Source: G965216905 sp965216905
GTDB lineage: Bacteria; Actinomycetota; Acidimicrobiia; Spongiisociales; ZC4RG35
DNA length: 64,000 nt
Reading direction: 5' to 3'
Assembly: GCA_965216905.1 (NCBI GenBank)
Contig: OZ244213.1
Span: forward strand, 1,116,001 to 1,180,000
The stretch's first letter is position 1. Each line of letters begins with the position of its first letter. A model generated the notes under the pieces. It did no database searches and was not told where the DNA came from. It saw only the letters and a program-made list of their open reading frames with translations. Positions 36,801 to 45,404 of the stretch are shown one piece after another. The position numbers and the translations under genes are program-made.

Positions 36801-36990
36801 GGCGGTCGACTTGCGACACTCGCTGGGTGCTCCGCTGGCGGTCGCCGAGTCGGACGACGTCGAAGCGGCCCGACGCCGGATCGGTTCACCGTCCTCCGAA
36901 AGCGGTTCTCGTTCATCGAAGCGGGACGCCGACGACGTCATCCAGGCGCTCTTCGAGGCAACCTCCGGCGTCTCCTCAAACGATCGGTGA
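33856..36990 (+). CDS. AfsR/SARP-like BTAD transcriptional regulator with STAND and TPR domains
   Basis: A 1044-residue regulator. Residues 1-90 form an OmpR-like winged helix, and about 95-240 a BTAD domain (GDALRAYRRAERVLRDQLGI region). An NB-ARC/STAND ATPase follows with TGPGGVGKTTLA (about 283-295) and LLVLDNCEHL. The C-terminal half is TPR repeats. The start is GTG 33856 with ATG 33859 right after it. The order matches AfsR-type activators of secondary metabolism and transport. The divergent ABC exporter is the natural candidate target. Confidence 0.92.
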   Translation: MMIQLLGPIVVNGAPPTVGASDRRLLALLAVTPATVVPTERIIEFQWGEDPPGNPTNAVQASVSRLRRVLGSETPITNTGSGYRLDVAEDGVDSVVFERLVDRARSAADPHHRLSLIDEALGLWRGDAVVDLPESSGVRVHLEEQLAATIDARAATLLEVGRPADAVEAMERQVADRPLREGAWALLIRALYATGRQGDALRAYRRAERVLRDQLGISPGPELQRVERQVLAQADDLRWSDGSAIVGHPTGGGNVPAARESLIGRDDDLAQVADHLQRSRVVTMTGPGGVGKTTLALESARRWPGPAWFVDLSTSSGGSEVVDRLVEVLGIDALASSAGSVEARIAGRLDTGATLLVLDNCEHLTGAAAGLVGTLLDRAPSLRVLTTSREPLAIRGEQVHRLSPLVLPPPTAPLEEIRSNPAIRLLERRVSANAGRPLDDAELPVAATICRVVDGMPLAIELAAGAVDILSLAEVAERLAERQHVPTVDRRDRPDRHRTMAATIEWSIERLDADARHALGALSVLQGGGGPEVARRLIGGDDEDAAAVLHRLVTKSLVNRDHSGRVELLDEVRHQAAQLLSDELAAEIRAHHAHWFANLARALRPHLDAGPKQAFALRTLDEDAANFRAAARWALDNDMAAALDVAAAMVWAIALRARQPETLRLIEEVADRAGDHDSPQLVVVLTGLALAGVTGDRRPAREAWRAAAMAERLGSERNAVLARAIDALWVSEGLDQAAAQIRLCIDQASGHDLWLQGVVDLVASNIVGPVDGLEAATSLAQRAVDRLGEAGDPWRRATALTTLATMHRLAGRYEAATDAYESVLSVAPELGLHYDAHLALSELANVALLQGDAETAQERADEALKRSEHLGFPMVHAHALNTLGRVRRAAGKAEEAAEAHRAAARIYRALDAPGGLAHTLDCLGRVASDLGRFDEAIEHHVAALVHTRHGDDPLADAFSMEGLARAMAETGHHDDARALLEAAVDLRHSLGAPLAVAESDDVEAARRRIGSPSSESGSRSSKRDADDVIQALFEATSGVSSNDR

Positions 36991-37016
36991 GGCATCGACG
37001 CACGCCGGTGCGTCTC

Positions 37017-37451
37017 TCACGTCTCGAAGAACGGGGCGTTGGCACCCGTCTCCATCGTCGCCTTGAGCCTGGCCAGGATCTGCGCCCAGATGTAGGCGAT
37101 CCACGGGAGACCTTCGGCCTCTGGTCCCCACCCGTCGTGTTGGAAGGCGATGAGAGCGCCATCGATTCCCATCGGGTGGGGCCCGGCGTGGGCAAACCGC
37201 ATCGTGGTGCCGATCCAGGACTCCGGGCCCTCGACACACCTCCAGACGACCTCCCCGTCGCCGACCGTCACCGTCTCCAGGACATAGACCGGTGCGGGAC
37301 CGGGAAACCGGAGCTCGAACCGCCCTCCCTGGGCCGCATCGCCCTCGACCGCATCGGTCCAAAAGGACCGGATCCCATCTGTGCTGGAACAGATCCGGAC
37401 CATCGCGGCGGCATCGGCCGTCGTGTCAAACGCCAACTTCACCGACTCCAC
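37017..37451 (-). CDS. SRPBCC (AHSA1-like) protein
   Basis: A 144-residue START/Bet v1-like fold protein, recognised by the pattern of an N-terminal strand, FWTDAVEGDAAQGGRF, and the C-terminal long helix. GTG 37451 is chosen because GAGGAGG lies five bases upstream; the in-frame ATG at 37466 actually contributes to this ribosome site. It is divergent from an ArsR regulator gene across an AT-rich operator-like region. Confidence 0.85.
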   Translation of the reverse strand: MESVKLAFDTTADAAAMVRICSSTDGIRSFWTDAVEGDAAQGGRFELRFPGPAPVYVLETVTVGDGEVVWRCVEGPESWIGTTMRFAHAGPHPMGIDGALIAFQHDGWGPEAEGLPWIAYIWAQILARLKATMETGANAPFFET

Positions 37452-37534
37452 GGGTTGCCTCCTCATCGTCGACGAAAGGAGACGAGCGGCTGCTCGTCAC
37501 CAGCCAATCGGACAGCCGGCTCTCCTGAACCACA

Positions 37535-37562
37535 GTACTTAAGCTGTCACTTAATTAACTAG
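37535..37562. promoter_or_regulatory. AT-rich operator/promoter between SRPBCC and arsR-like genes
   Basis: In otherwise GC-rich DNA, TTAAG and CTTAA form an inverted repeat with a six-base spacer (37539-37554), immediately followed by TTAATTAA-like sequence. ACTTAA also occurs twice as a direct repeat. Its position between divergent genes, 20 bases before the ArsR start, fits an autoregulatory ArsR site. Confidence 0.55.
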
Positions 37563-37582
37563 ACGCTACAGTAACCGGGTCC

Positions 37583-37888
37583 ATGCATCTTCTGCAAGCC
37601 GTAACCGAACCCCGCCGGATGGAGATCCTGAGACTCATCTGGACGGAGGAGTTGAGCGCCGGTGAGGTCGCCGCCCACTTCGACGTCTCATTCCCGGCGG
37701 TCTCCCAGCATCTGAAGGTGCTGCGTGACGCCGGCGCCGTCCGCGTGCGCCCGCAAGGCACCAAGCGGTTCTACCGGGCGGACCACAGTTCGCTCGGACC
37801 CGTCGCACGGATGCTGGAGACGATGTGGAGTTCGGATCTCGACCGCCTGGCGCGGGCCGCCGAAGACCTGGAGGAGACCGATGACTGA
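37583..37888 (+). CDS. ArsR-family winged-helix regulator
   Basis: A 101-residue HTH protein. EVAAHFDVSFPAVSQHLKVLRDAGAV is the classic ArsR recognition region, and RRMEILRLIW is the first helix. No paired Cys metal site is visible. It is coupled to a downstream SRPBCC gene (eight-base overlap), a common pairing in which the regulator controls the SRPBCC protein. Confidence 0.93.
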   Translation: MHLLQAVTEPRRMEILRLIWTEELSAGEVAAHFDVSFPAVSQHLKVLRDAGAVRVRPQGTKRFYRADHSSLGPVARMLETMWSSDLDRLARAAEDLEETDD

Positions 37889-38300
37889 TCGATTGGTGGT
37901 CGAGCGGTTGATCGCTGCACGGCCGGAGACGGTGTTTCGGTTCTTCACGTCGTCCGATCGCTGGCTTCAGTGGCAGGGCACCGAGGCGGAGATCGATGCC
38001 CGACCCGGAGGTGTGTTCCGGGTCAACGTTCTCGGGGATGGATTCGCGTCCGGGAGGTTCCTCGAAGTCGATGCCCCGCGACGCCTCGTCTTCACCTGGG
38101 GCTGGGAGTCGGACGGTCACGCGGTGCCACCCGGGTCGTCGACCGTGTCGATCGAGCTGGAGGAAACCGGCACGTCGACGCTGCTCCGCCTGGAACACCG
38201 CGGCCTACCCAATGCGCCGATGGTGGAGTTGCACCTCAGAGGGTGGGACATGATGGTGCCTCGGCTGGCGTCGGTGGCCGAGGCCGCGTCCGACACCTGA
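37881..38300 (+). CDS. SRPBCC (AHSA1-like) protein
   Basis: A 139-residue Bet v1-like protein with the AHSA1 pattern: FRFFTSSDRWLQWQG, PGGVFRV, FTWGWE and LRLEHRGLP. The ATG overlaps the ArsR-like gene stop, with GAGGAG upstream. It may bind a small hydrophobic ligand. It is the second SRPBCC gene flanking this regulator. Confidence 0.9.
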   Translation: MTDRLVVERLIAARPETVFRFFTSSDRWLQWQGTEAEIDARPGGVFRVNVLGDGFASGRFLEVDAPRRLVFTWGWESDGHAVPPGSSTVSIELEETGTSTLLRLEHRGLPNAPMVELHLRGWDMMVPRLASVAEAASDT

Positions 38301-38318
38301 CGGGTATCGTCCGACGCC

Positions 38319-39233
38319 GTGCGGTTGGTCACCTACAACGTCAACTCCATCTCCACACGGCTGGAACGTCTGCTGGCACTGCTCGCCGAGCACCGGCCCG
38401 ACGTGGTGCTTCTGCAGGAGACCAAGGTTCTCACGGAGAGGTTCCCGCACCGCGCCATCGACGACGCGGGGTACCACGCCGTCGACCACTCGGCCGGGCG
38501 GTGGAATGGGGTCGCCATCCTAGCGGCGCACGAGTGGGACGTCACCGATCCGACCTTCGGGCTGGCCGGCGAACCCAACGCCGACGACGCGCGGTGGGTG
38601 GAGGCAACCGTGGGCGATGTGCGCTTCGTCAGCGTCTACGTCCCCAACGGACGAGCACCCGACACCGAGCCTTTCCGCGAGAAGCTGTCGTTCTTCGAAG
38701 CCATGCAGCGCCGGGCCGGTGCGCTCGCGGGGCGACCGGCGATCATCGCCGGCGACATGAACGTCTGCCCCACCGACCTGGATGTCTGGGACACCGACCA
38801 AGTCCACGGCGGCACACACATCACAGCCGACGAGCGAAGCCGGTTCGACCGGATCGTCGATGCCGGTTACGTCGACGCCTTCCGGTCATGTCACCCAGAC
38901 GAGCCGGGATTCACCTGGTGGGACTACCGCGCCGGGCACTTCCACAAGGGTTACGGTCTCCGGATCGACATCGTCCTGGTCGATTCCCAGCTCTCCATCG
39001 AAGGGGCGGCGGTCGACCGGGCGTATCGGAAACCGACCAAGGTGCCGGGCACCAAACCGTCCGACCACGCACCCGTGATCGTCGACCTCGGCGCCCGGCC
39101 ACCCAACCCGGCTCAGCGATCGCCGGCCAGTCGGGCTGCGTCCTCGACCAGTCGAGCTAGCTCGTCGACGTCACCGTCGTCCAGCTCCCGTCGAAGCTCG
39201 TCGACCTCGTCGGCGACGTCCCAGAGGTCGTAG
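38319..39233 (+). CDS. xth: Exodeoxyribonuclease III-like AP endonuclease
   Basis: A 304-residue EEP-fold nuclease for base excision repair. TYNVNSI, LLQETK, GDMNVCPTD, FTWWDYR, RIDIVLV and PSDHAP are the conserved catalytic motifs. GTG 38319 is the start. Usual length is near 260; here a Ser-rich tail of about 40 residues runs 121 bases into the convergent VWA gene. The tail lies over that gene and looks like its antisense reading, so the normal stop has probably been lost. Confidence 0.93.
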   Translation: MRLVTYNVNSISTRLERLLALLAEHRPDVVLLQETKVLTERFPHRAIDDAGYHAVDHSAGRWNGVAILAAHEWDVTDPTFGLAGEPNADDARWVEATVGDVRFVSVYVPNGRAPDTEPFREKLSFFEAMQRRAGALAGRPAIIAGDMNVCPTDLDVWDTDQVHGGTHITADERSRFDRIVDAGYVDAFRSCHPDEPGFTWWDYRAGHFHKGYGLRIDIVLVDSQLSIEGAAVDRAYRKPTKVPGTKPSDHAPVIVDLGARPPNPAQRSPASRAASSTSRASSSTSPSSSSRRSSSTSSATSQRS

Positions 39234-40789
39234 GCGTCGGCATACCGACCCTCGCGCAGCGCCTCCGCATAGGCGGCGGCGGTGGCGGCCAGTCGGAAGT
39301 GAGGATCGGTCTGCTGCCAGCGGTCGTCCAGCATGTCCACGGTCAGCTCCCCGGACACCTCATCGGCTCCTCGGCCGTCCGGTTCCTGCCAGCGCACCGA
39401 GACGGTTGCCAGGCGATCCCGGCCGCGAGCGTCCCGGTTCACCTCGATCTGATAGAGGGCGGTGACGGAGTGTCCGGCACCGATCTCGCCACCGTCGACG
39501 CGGTCGTTGCGGAAGTCGGAATCGGCGACCTCGCGGTTCTCGAAGCCGACCAACCGGTACCAGGCGACCGTGTCCGGGTCGAAGTCGACCTGGATCTTGG
39601 CGTCCTTGGCGATGGTCACCAGCGTTCCGGTGAGCTGGGTGGAGAACACCCGTTCTGCCTCGTCGAGCGTGTCCACGTAGTGGTAGCTGCCGTCGGCCCC
39701 GTCGGCGAGCTGCTCCATCAGCACGTCGTTGTAGTTTCCGAGTCCCACCCCGATCGTGACCAGACCGATGCCGCGATCGACGCTTCGTCCAACCCGGTCG
39801 AGCAGACCTTCGGGGCCCGCCTCTCCCACGTTGGCCACCCCGTCCGAGAGCAGCACGACCTTGTTGACGGCGTCCGCGTCGTACATCTCCTCGGCCAGAT
39901 CGAAACCCAGCAACAGGCCGGCCTCGGCATTGGTCGACCCCCCGGGACGCAACTCGGAGATCGCCGCTCCGATGTCTCTCCGTGCATCGACCGGAGTCGG
40001 GTCCAAGACGACCCACGCCCGGTCGTCATACGCGACGATGCTCACCCGGTCGGCCGGATCGAGCTCGTCCACCAGGACGTCGAGAGACCCCTTGACCAGC
40101 TCCAGGCGACGATCGCGCTCCATGGAGCCCGACACGTCGACCACGAACGTCAGATTCACGTCGGGTCGCTGTCGGTTGGAGACCTCCCGGCCCTCGATCG
40201 TCAGGCGGAGCAGCACATCCCCGGCTCGGTCGGTGAACGGAGTCGGGCCACCGTCGGCGAAGACGGCGAACGTGTCGTCGGACGGTGCCCCGTGACCGGA
40301 GTCGAAGAAGTTCACGTACTCCTCCGGCCGCACGGACTCCGGCGGAGGGATCAGACCCTCCTCGATCCACTGCCGCATGAGGGTGTAGGAGCCGGTGTCC
40401 ACGTCGACGGCGAAGGTCGAGAGGGAGTCCTCATCGGTATCGACGAAGGCGTTTTCGCCATAGTCACGGAACTCGACATCGCCCGGCGGCTGCCGAGGCT
40501 CGGACTCTCGCGCCTCTGCCCCCCTCCGGTCTTCCACCGGCTCAGTCGCCGCCTCGGTCCCGGAGGACTCCTCCGGCATCGCCTCGGTCGACGCGGTCTC
40601 CTCCTGCTCCGGACGAACCACCACCCGGCCGTCGTCGTCGGACGGTTGCCGGCGCTCCGTCGGCTCCATGCGCACGGTGTCGTCTGCGCCATCGGCACTG
40701 CCACACGCCGCCACCGTCAGGGCGATCACCGCCACCATCGCCAGTCGTCGCAGCGCGGCTGCTCCGGCTCGCTCTCGGGTCATCTGCAT
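39113..40789 (-). CDS. VWA-domain lipoprotein (YfbK-like)
   Basis: A 558-residue protein with a lipobox (LTVAAC) near residue 29, an acidic linker and an N-terminal VWA-associated domain (FSTFAVDVDTGSYT region). A von Willebrand A domain follows with the MIDAS motif DVSGSM, and then a C-terminal domain of the YfbK type. ATG 40789 is only three to four bases from GGAGGA, and ATG 40783 is also possible. It should be anchored to the outer face of the membrane and bind metal-dependent partners. Confidence 0.9.
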   Translation of the reverse strand: MQMTRERAGAAALRRLAMVAVIALTVAACGSADGADDTVRMEPTERRQPSDDDGRVVVRPEQEETASTEAMPEESSGTEAATEPVEDRRGAEARESEPRQPPGDVEFRDYGENAFVDTDEDSLSTFAVDVDTGSYTLMRQWIEEGLIPPPESVRPEEYVNFFDSGHGAPSDDTFAVFADGGPTPFTDRAGDVLLRLTIEGREVSNRQRPDVNLTFVVDVSGSMERDRRLELVKGSLDVLVDELDPADRVSIVAYDDRAWVVLDPTPVDARRDIGAAISELRPGGSTNAEAGLLLGFDLAEEMYDADAVNKVVLLSDGVANVGEAGPEGLLDRVGRSVDRGIGLVTIGVGLGNYNDVLMEQLADGADGSYHYVDTLDEAERVFSTQLTGTLVTIAKDAKIQVDFDPDTVAWYRLVGFENREVADSDFRNDRVDGGEIGAGHSVTALYQIEVNRDARGRDRLATVSVRWQEPDGRGADEVSGELTVDMLDDRWQQTDPHFRLAATAAAYAEALREGRYADAYDLWDVADEVDELRRELDDGDVDELARLVEDAARLAGDR

Positions 40790-40910
40790 CGTTCCTCCAG
40801 CCATTCGATTGGCACTCTGACGCCGAACGCGCTCAAGGGGTTCCGCCAATCTCACGCAGCGTGGTGAGGGGATCGGTCAAGAAACGTCGCGATGATGACG
40901 AAGAGTTCTC

Positions 40911-42857
40911 ATGGCGCGGCGCATCCCGAGGCGACGAGGCGGTCGAGACACCGCGGCCATGCCAATGGAGACACGACCAGGCACCGGGAATTCTCGCCGT
41001 CTCGCTCGGCGGCTCTCCGCCATCGCCGGAGCCACCGGACGCTTCATCACGGGCCGCCCCTTTCCTCCGATCGGTCACTCCGACGAGGAGACACTCCGAT
41101 CGTCGGACGAGAAGGACCGGTTCCTGGCCAGTGTTTCGCACGAGCTGCGTACGCCCCTCACGGCGATCATCGGCATGCTCGACATCCTCATCGAGGAGCG
41201 CCACCATCTGCGGTCGGCCGAGTTCGACGAGTTCCTCCTCGCAACCCGGGAGCAGGCATATGAGATGGGCCGGCTCGTCGACGACTACGTCATCGCCGGC
41301 CGCCTCACGTCGAGTTCCCTGACGTTGGAGCTGGGGGCCGTCGACCTCGACGAGGCCATCGCCGCGGTCATTCAAGGAGTCGACCTGGTCGGTGACGTGC
41401 GATTGCACGTCGCCAACCCGCTTGGACCGGCGGTCGGCGATTCACTCCGCGTCCGACAGATCGTGCGCAACCTCATCCGCAATGCGGTGCGCTATGCCAA
41501 CAGCGAGGTGCTGGTTGCCACCACCCGCGAGCCCGACCTGGTCCGCGTGGAGATCCGCAACGACGGACCTCCCGTCGACGCCGGCGTCGCCGCCGCGCTC
41601 TTCGAACCGTTCGTCCGTTCGTCGAGACCCGGCCAACCCGACTCGCTCGGCTTGGGTCTCACCATCTCCCGCGGGCTGGCCCAGCGGATGGGTGGCGATC
41701 TCGAGTACCACCGCAGGAAGGGATGGACGGTCTTCAGCCTCTCCCTGCCGACCCGATTGGAAGGGGGGTCCATCTCGCCACAGCCGGCGGTGGTGCCGGC
41801 TCCACGACCGGGGCAGCCCCACCATCCCGATCTCGGGACCGGACTCGCATTGGTCACCCAGCCCATCATCGATCTGGGAACTGCCGACATCGCCGGCTAC
41901 GAGGCTCTGGCGCGGGTGATCGGCGACAACGGGCGAGTGCTCCACTGGCCCGACGCCATCGTGCGCCATCCCGCCGACGTTCTGCAGTGCCAGGCGATCG
42001 AGCGGGCACTGACGCTGTCCGAGACGACCCCGGCGGGTCACTTCCTGGCGGTCAATGTCGACCCCCAGTTCCTCACGATGGACCGGGTGGTGGCGGCCCT
42101 TCTCCAACACGACGACCTGTCGAAGATCGTCATCGAAGTCACGTCACCCCACCCCCACCTCGAGGCGGACGGACTGGCGACGATCGGCGAGTTGCGAGCC
42201 CGTGGCGCCCGCATCGCCATCGACAATGTCGGCCCCACCACCGAGGCTTCGGGCCTTCGCCGCCTCGTCCCCGACTTCATCAAGGTCGAACGTGAGATCG
42301 CCGACGACATCGACCGTCGACCGGAGGCGCTGAATCAGCTCGGACTCCTGCAAGGCGTCGCCTCGGAACTCGGCGCCGCTCTGATCGTCGCCGGTGTCGA
42401 GCGCATCACCCAGCTCGACGCACTCGCCGACGCACGCGTTTCATACGCCCAGGGCTACTTGTTGGGTAGGCCGGCGCCTCCCTTCCCCGCCATCCACTCC
42501 ACCATTCGAGCCCAGCTGGCGTCGCTCGGGAGGCGCTGGACGCCCGGCACCACGCTGGCCGATCTGGTGACCTCATGCGATGTCGTCGAGGGTGAGCCGA
42601 CCGGCGGTCCGGTCGCCGAGATCCTGCTCCAGCGCGACGGGTCGGTCCGGCTGAAGTGGGGCGACCACATCATCTCGGCGCCGATGCGCGCCCGTGCCTC
42701 GGAGAACGGTGCCGACGTGCTCCGTCGGGCCATGGCTCGACCCCCAGACCTCCGTTTCAGCCCTGTCGTGGCGGTCGACGCCACCGGAGGACCGGTCGGG
42801 TACGTGGCCATCGACACGCTCATCGAAGCCAGCTTCAAACCGTCCGACGCGGACTGA
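40911..42857 (+). CDS. Soluble histidine kinase fused to a degenerate EAL domain
   Basis: A 648-residue protein. HisKA with His77 (SVSHELRTP) and HATPase (NLIRNAVRYA, LGLGLTISRG) occupy about residues 65-285. An EAL-like domain covers about 305-530: YEALAR is kept, but the catalytic patterns EVTSPHP, IDNVG and IKVE replace the usual glutamate and paired Asp residues, so c-di-GMP hydrolysis is unlikely. A final domain of about 100 residues is unassigned. There is no membrane segment. AAGAG five bases before ATG 40911 supports the start. Confidence 0.88.
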   Translation: MARRIPRRRGGRDTAAMPMETRPGTGNSRRLARRLSAIAGATGRFITGRPFPPIGHSDEETLRSSDEKDRFLASVSHELRTPLTAIIGMLDILIEERHHLRSAEFDEFLLATREQAYEMGRLVDDYVIAGRLTSSSLTLELGAVDLDEAIAAVIQGVDLVGDVRLHVANPLGPAVGDSLRVRQIVRNLIRNAVRYANSEVLVATTREPDLVRVEIRNDGPPVDAGVAAALFEPFVRSSRPGQPDSLGLGLTISRGLAQRMGGDLEYHRRKGWTVFSLSLPTRLEGGSISPQPAVVPAPRPGQPHHPDLGTGLALVTQPIIDLGTADIAGYEALARVIGDNGRVLHWPDAIVRHPADVLQCQAIERALTLSETTPAGHFLAVNVDPQFLTMDRVVAALLQHDDLSKIVIEVTSPHPHLEADGLATIGELRARGARIAIDNVGPTTEASGLRRLVPDFIKVEREIADDIDRRPEALNQLGLLQGVASELGAALIVAGVERITQLDALADARVSYAQGYLLGRPAPPFPAIHSTIRAQLASLGRRWTPGTTLADLVTSCDVVEGEPTGGPVAEILLQRDGSVRLKWGDHIISAPMRARASENGADVLRRAMARPPDLRFSPVVAVDATGGPVGYVAIDTLIEASFKPSDAD

Positions 42858-42874
42858 CCGCCTACCCTGCGCCG

Positions 42875-43579
42875 ATGCGCCCACCCATCGTCGGCATCAG
42901 CTCGTGGACCAGGACTCTGACGACGTCATTGGGTGAGGGGCGCCATCACTGCCTCGCCGGCGAGCATGTCGACGTGCTCGCCGACCTCGGTGGTGCGTCG
43001 ACCATCCTCCCGGTCCAACCACCCGGGAACGCCCCGGCCGTGGTCGAGCGTCTCGACGCAGTCCTCATCTCGGGAGGCGCAGACTTCGACCCGGCCGGCT
43101 ATGGCCACGAGAACACCCGCAGCAAGGACATCGACGTCGCTCGCGACCGATGGGAGGTCGCGCTGGTCGGTGCTGCCCGTGACGCCTCCATTCCGGTGTT
43201 CGGCATCTGTCGCGGTCTCCAGGTGATCAACGTCGCCCTGGGTGGGACGCTGCGCCAGCACGTTTGGGGATCCGAGCCTCACCCTGAGCTGGAGATCGCC
43301 GACGGCGTGATCCAGGGTGCCGACCATTGGGTGTCCCTCACCGAGGGAACCCGGATCGCGGCGGCCTTCGACGCACCCCGGGTTCTCGTCAACAGCTACC
43401 ACCACCAGGCGGTCGGCGAACTGGGCGATGGGATGGTGGTGAGCGCCAAGGCCGACGACGACGTCGTGGAAGCCGTCGAGTCGGACGACGGTCTGATGAT
43501 GGCGGTTCAGTGGCACCCGGAACTGCTCAAGCCCGACCGGTACCGCTCGCTGTTCCGGGCGGCGTTGCCGCTGGGTTGA
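42875..43579 (+). CDS. Class I glutamine amidotransferase-like hydrolase (peptidase C26)
   Basis: A 234-residue protein like PuuD gamma-glutamyl-GABA hydrolases. The nucleophile motif is GICRGLQ, and QWHPE carries the His and Glu of the triad. SGGADFDPAGYG is also diagnostic. The likely reaction is hydrolysis of gamma-glutamyl amides. It ends one base before a convergent membrane protein gene. Confidence 0.92.
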   Translation: MRPPIVGISSWTRTLTTSLGEGRHHCLAGEHVDVLADLGGASTILPVQPPGNAPAVVERLDAVLISGGADFDPAGYGHENTRSKDIDVARDRWEVALVGAARDASIPVFGICRGLQVINVALGGTLRQHVWGSEPHPELEIADGVIQGADHWVSLTEGTRIAAAFDAPRVLVNSYHHQAVGELGDGMVVSAKADDDVVEAVESDDGLMMAVQWHPELLKPDRYRSLFRAALPLG

Positions 43580-44218
43580 TCAGCCGCCGAACACCAGCGA
43601 GACGAAGATGGCGAGCAGGAGAGCCACGGTGCCGAGCATCACCAGCATCGCCGGGGTGAACGGACCCGGGATCCGCACTGCGATCTTCTGGTCGGCGTAA
43701 GCCAGCCCTCCGAACAGCAGGCCGGCCACGCCGGCGACCAGTCCCAACCCGATCACGAGACCCGGCAGGAAGATGATCGTCAGGAGTAGGGCGATCCCGG
43801 CGATCCACAGCGGTGGGCCGGGCTCGATCAGGCTGATCAGGTGCTGCGCCTCGGCGACCATCGGCGTCACCTCACGTGAAACGTCGTCTTTGATCTCCTC
43901 GGAGAGGCTGGGGCCGTCGGCCTCCTTCCGGAACGCCGGATGTCTCGGGCTCTTGGTGCCCTCGGGCTCTCGCATGTGGCGAGCGTTGTCGTTGACGAAC
44001 TCGGCATGGTTGTCGAAGAAGATGATCAGCTCTTCGTCCTCGGCCGCCAGCAGGATGCTCTTGTCGGTGTACTCCTCCAGGCCGACCCGGTTCAGCGGCC
44101 ACTCTCCGAGATCGGAGCTGCCGGAGGACAGCCGGAGCTTGCCTTGCGAAATGGTGACCGTCGCCGGCATCCGGGTGACATCGTTCCGGGCTTGCATCTC
44201 TCCGTAGTAGGCAGGCAT
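43580..44218 (-). CDS. Hypothetical membrane protein
   Basis: A 212-residue protein with a hydrophilic N-terminal domain of about 130 residues, then three hydrophobic helices at the C-terminus. The N-terminal part (ITISQGKLRL, EWPLNRV) resembles a small beta-rich PH-like domain, but I cannot assign a family. It lies 13 bases downstream of the S66 peptidase gene on the same strand, so co-transcription is likely. Confidence 0.8.
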   Translation of the reverse strand: MPAYYGEMQARNDVTRMPATVTISQGKLRLSSGSSDLGEWPLNRVGLEEYTDKSILLAAEDEELIIFFDNHAEFVNDNARHMREPEGTKSPRHPAFRKEADGPSLSEEIKDDVSREVTPMVAEAQHLISLIEPGPPLWIAGIALLLTIIFLPGLVIGLGLVAGVAGLLFGGLAYADQKIAVRIPGPFTPAMLVMLGTVALLLAIFVSLVFGG

Positions 44219-44231
44219 AGGCAGATGATCG

Positions 44232-45335
44232 TCAGTCTGAGCCGGGCGCCAAAGCGATTTCGTCGACCGAATCCGTCGTGCTGTCCGTGACCGCCGGCTC
44301 GACGATGCTGACCGTCCGGGCTCCGCAGTCGATGGTGGCCGCCACGCCCAGCGGCAGCGTCAGCTGCGGGTCGGTGTGGCCGAAGTCCATCCCGGTGACC
44401 ACGGGGATGTTGAGCTTCTCCTCACCGCGGACCACCCCGAGGACCGCTTCGTCGTAGGCCGCACCCACCGACGGATCCACGGCGCCCTGCGGCCGCCCCA
44501 TCAGAATCCCTGCCAGCCGGCCGAGGACGCCGGTGGCGGCATAGTTCCGCATCCACCAGGCCACCTGGGAGGGCGAGGGTCGTTCTTCCGACGTCTCCAG
44601 GCAGAGGATGGCACCATCCCATGATTCGGCGGACGGCCACCATCTGGTCCCCTTCATCACCTCCAGCACCTCCATGCACCCTCCGAGGAGGCGGCCGGTC
44701 GCCGTCCCGGAGCCGTGATATCGCCATCCGGACGCGGGCTGTCTGGTGCGTCGCACCTGCTGGTTGGCGGGGTCGGCCCAATCCAGGAACTCCTCCGTCC
44801 AGCCGTCGGGGTTCTCGGGAAGGACCCCGGCGGGGTCGGCCGAGCACACGAGCCGGCGGAAGCCGTCCACCATGTACGGGTCGGGTCCTCCGTTCTCGGC
44901 CCACCCGGCCATCACCGACGGTCCGTTGAAGGTCACCACCCCGGCACTCACACCGGCCATGGTCAACGTCGTCGAGTCGGAGTATCCGCAGAACGGTTTG
45001 GGATGCTCGGTGAACATGGCCGGGTCGACATGCCGCAGCACGCGGATGGAGTCCTCGCCCCCGATCGAGGCGATGACCGCGTCGGCGTCGGAGGCGGTCC
45101 ACGCCTCGACGAGGTCCGCCGCCCGGCGTTCGGGGTGCCTGGCCAGGTACTCGGGATCTGCCGACGTGTGGGGCATCTCGACCACGTCGATGTCGAGCGC
45201 CTCGACCATCGCGTCGACCCCGGCCGAGTACCGATGGGGGAACGTTCCGGGCCCACCCCATGACGGTGACACCACCGCCACGGTGGCTCCCGGCCGCAGG
45301 GCGGGCGGACGGATTGGTCGATCTCGGCTGATCAT
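44232..45335 (-). CDS. LD-carboxypeptidase-like peptidase (S66)
   Basis: A 367-residue protein of the S66/MccF family. Ser in GYSDSTT is the nucleophile, and the later CLETSEE and DFGHTDPQ segments supply Glu and His. Members cut LD peptide bonds in muropeptides or inactivate microcin C-like toxins. ATG 45335 has AGGA nine bases upstream; a longer frame to 45425 overlaps the divergent flavoprotein gene. Confidence 0.92.
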   Translation of the reverse strand: MISRDRPIRPPALRPGATVAVVSPSWGGPGTFPHRYSAGVDAMVEALDIDVVEMPHTSADPEYLARHPERRAADLVEAWTASDADAVIASIGGEDSIRVLRHVDPAMFTEHPKPFCGYSDSTTLTMAGVSAGVVTFNGPSVMAGWAENGGPDPYMVDGFRRLVCSADPAGVLPENPDGWTEEFLDWADPANQQVRRTRQPASGWRYHGSGTATGRLLGGCMEVLEVMKGTRWWPSAESWDGAILCLETSEERPSPSQVAWWMRNYAATGVLGRLAGILMGRPQGAVDPSVGAAYDEAVLGVVRGEEKLNIPVVTGMDFGHTDPQLTLPLGVAATIDCGARTVSIVEPAVTDSTTDSVDEIALAPGSD

Positions 45336-45404
45336 CCCAGTTGATCCTACGGACCACCTACCGTTGCCGCGACGGAGTTTTCGGTCTTCGAGAGGAGTGA
45401 CGAC

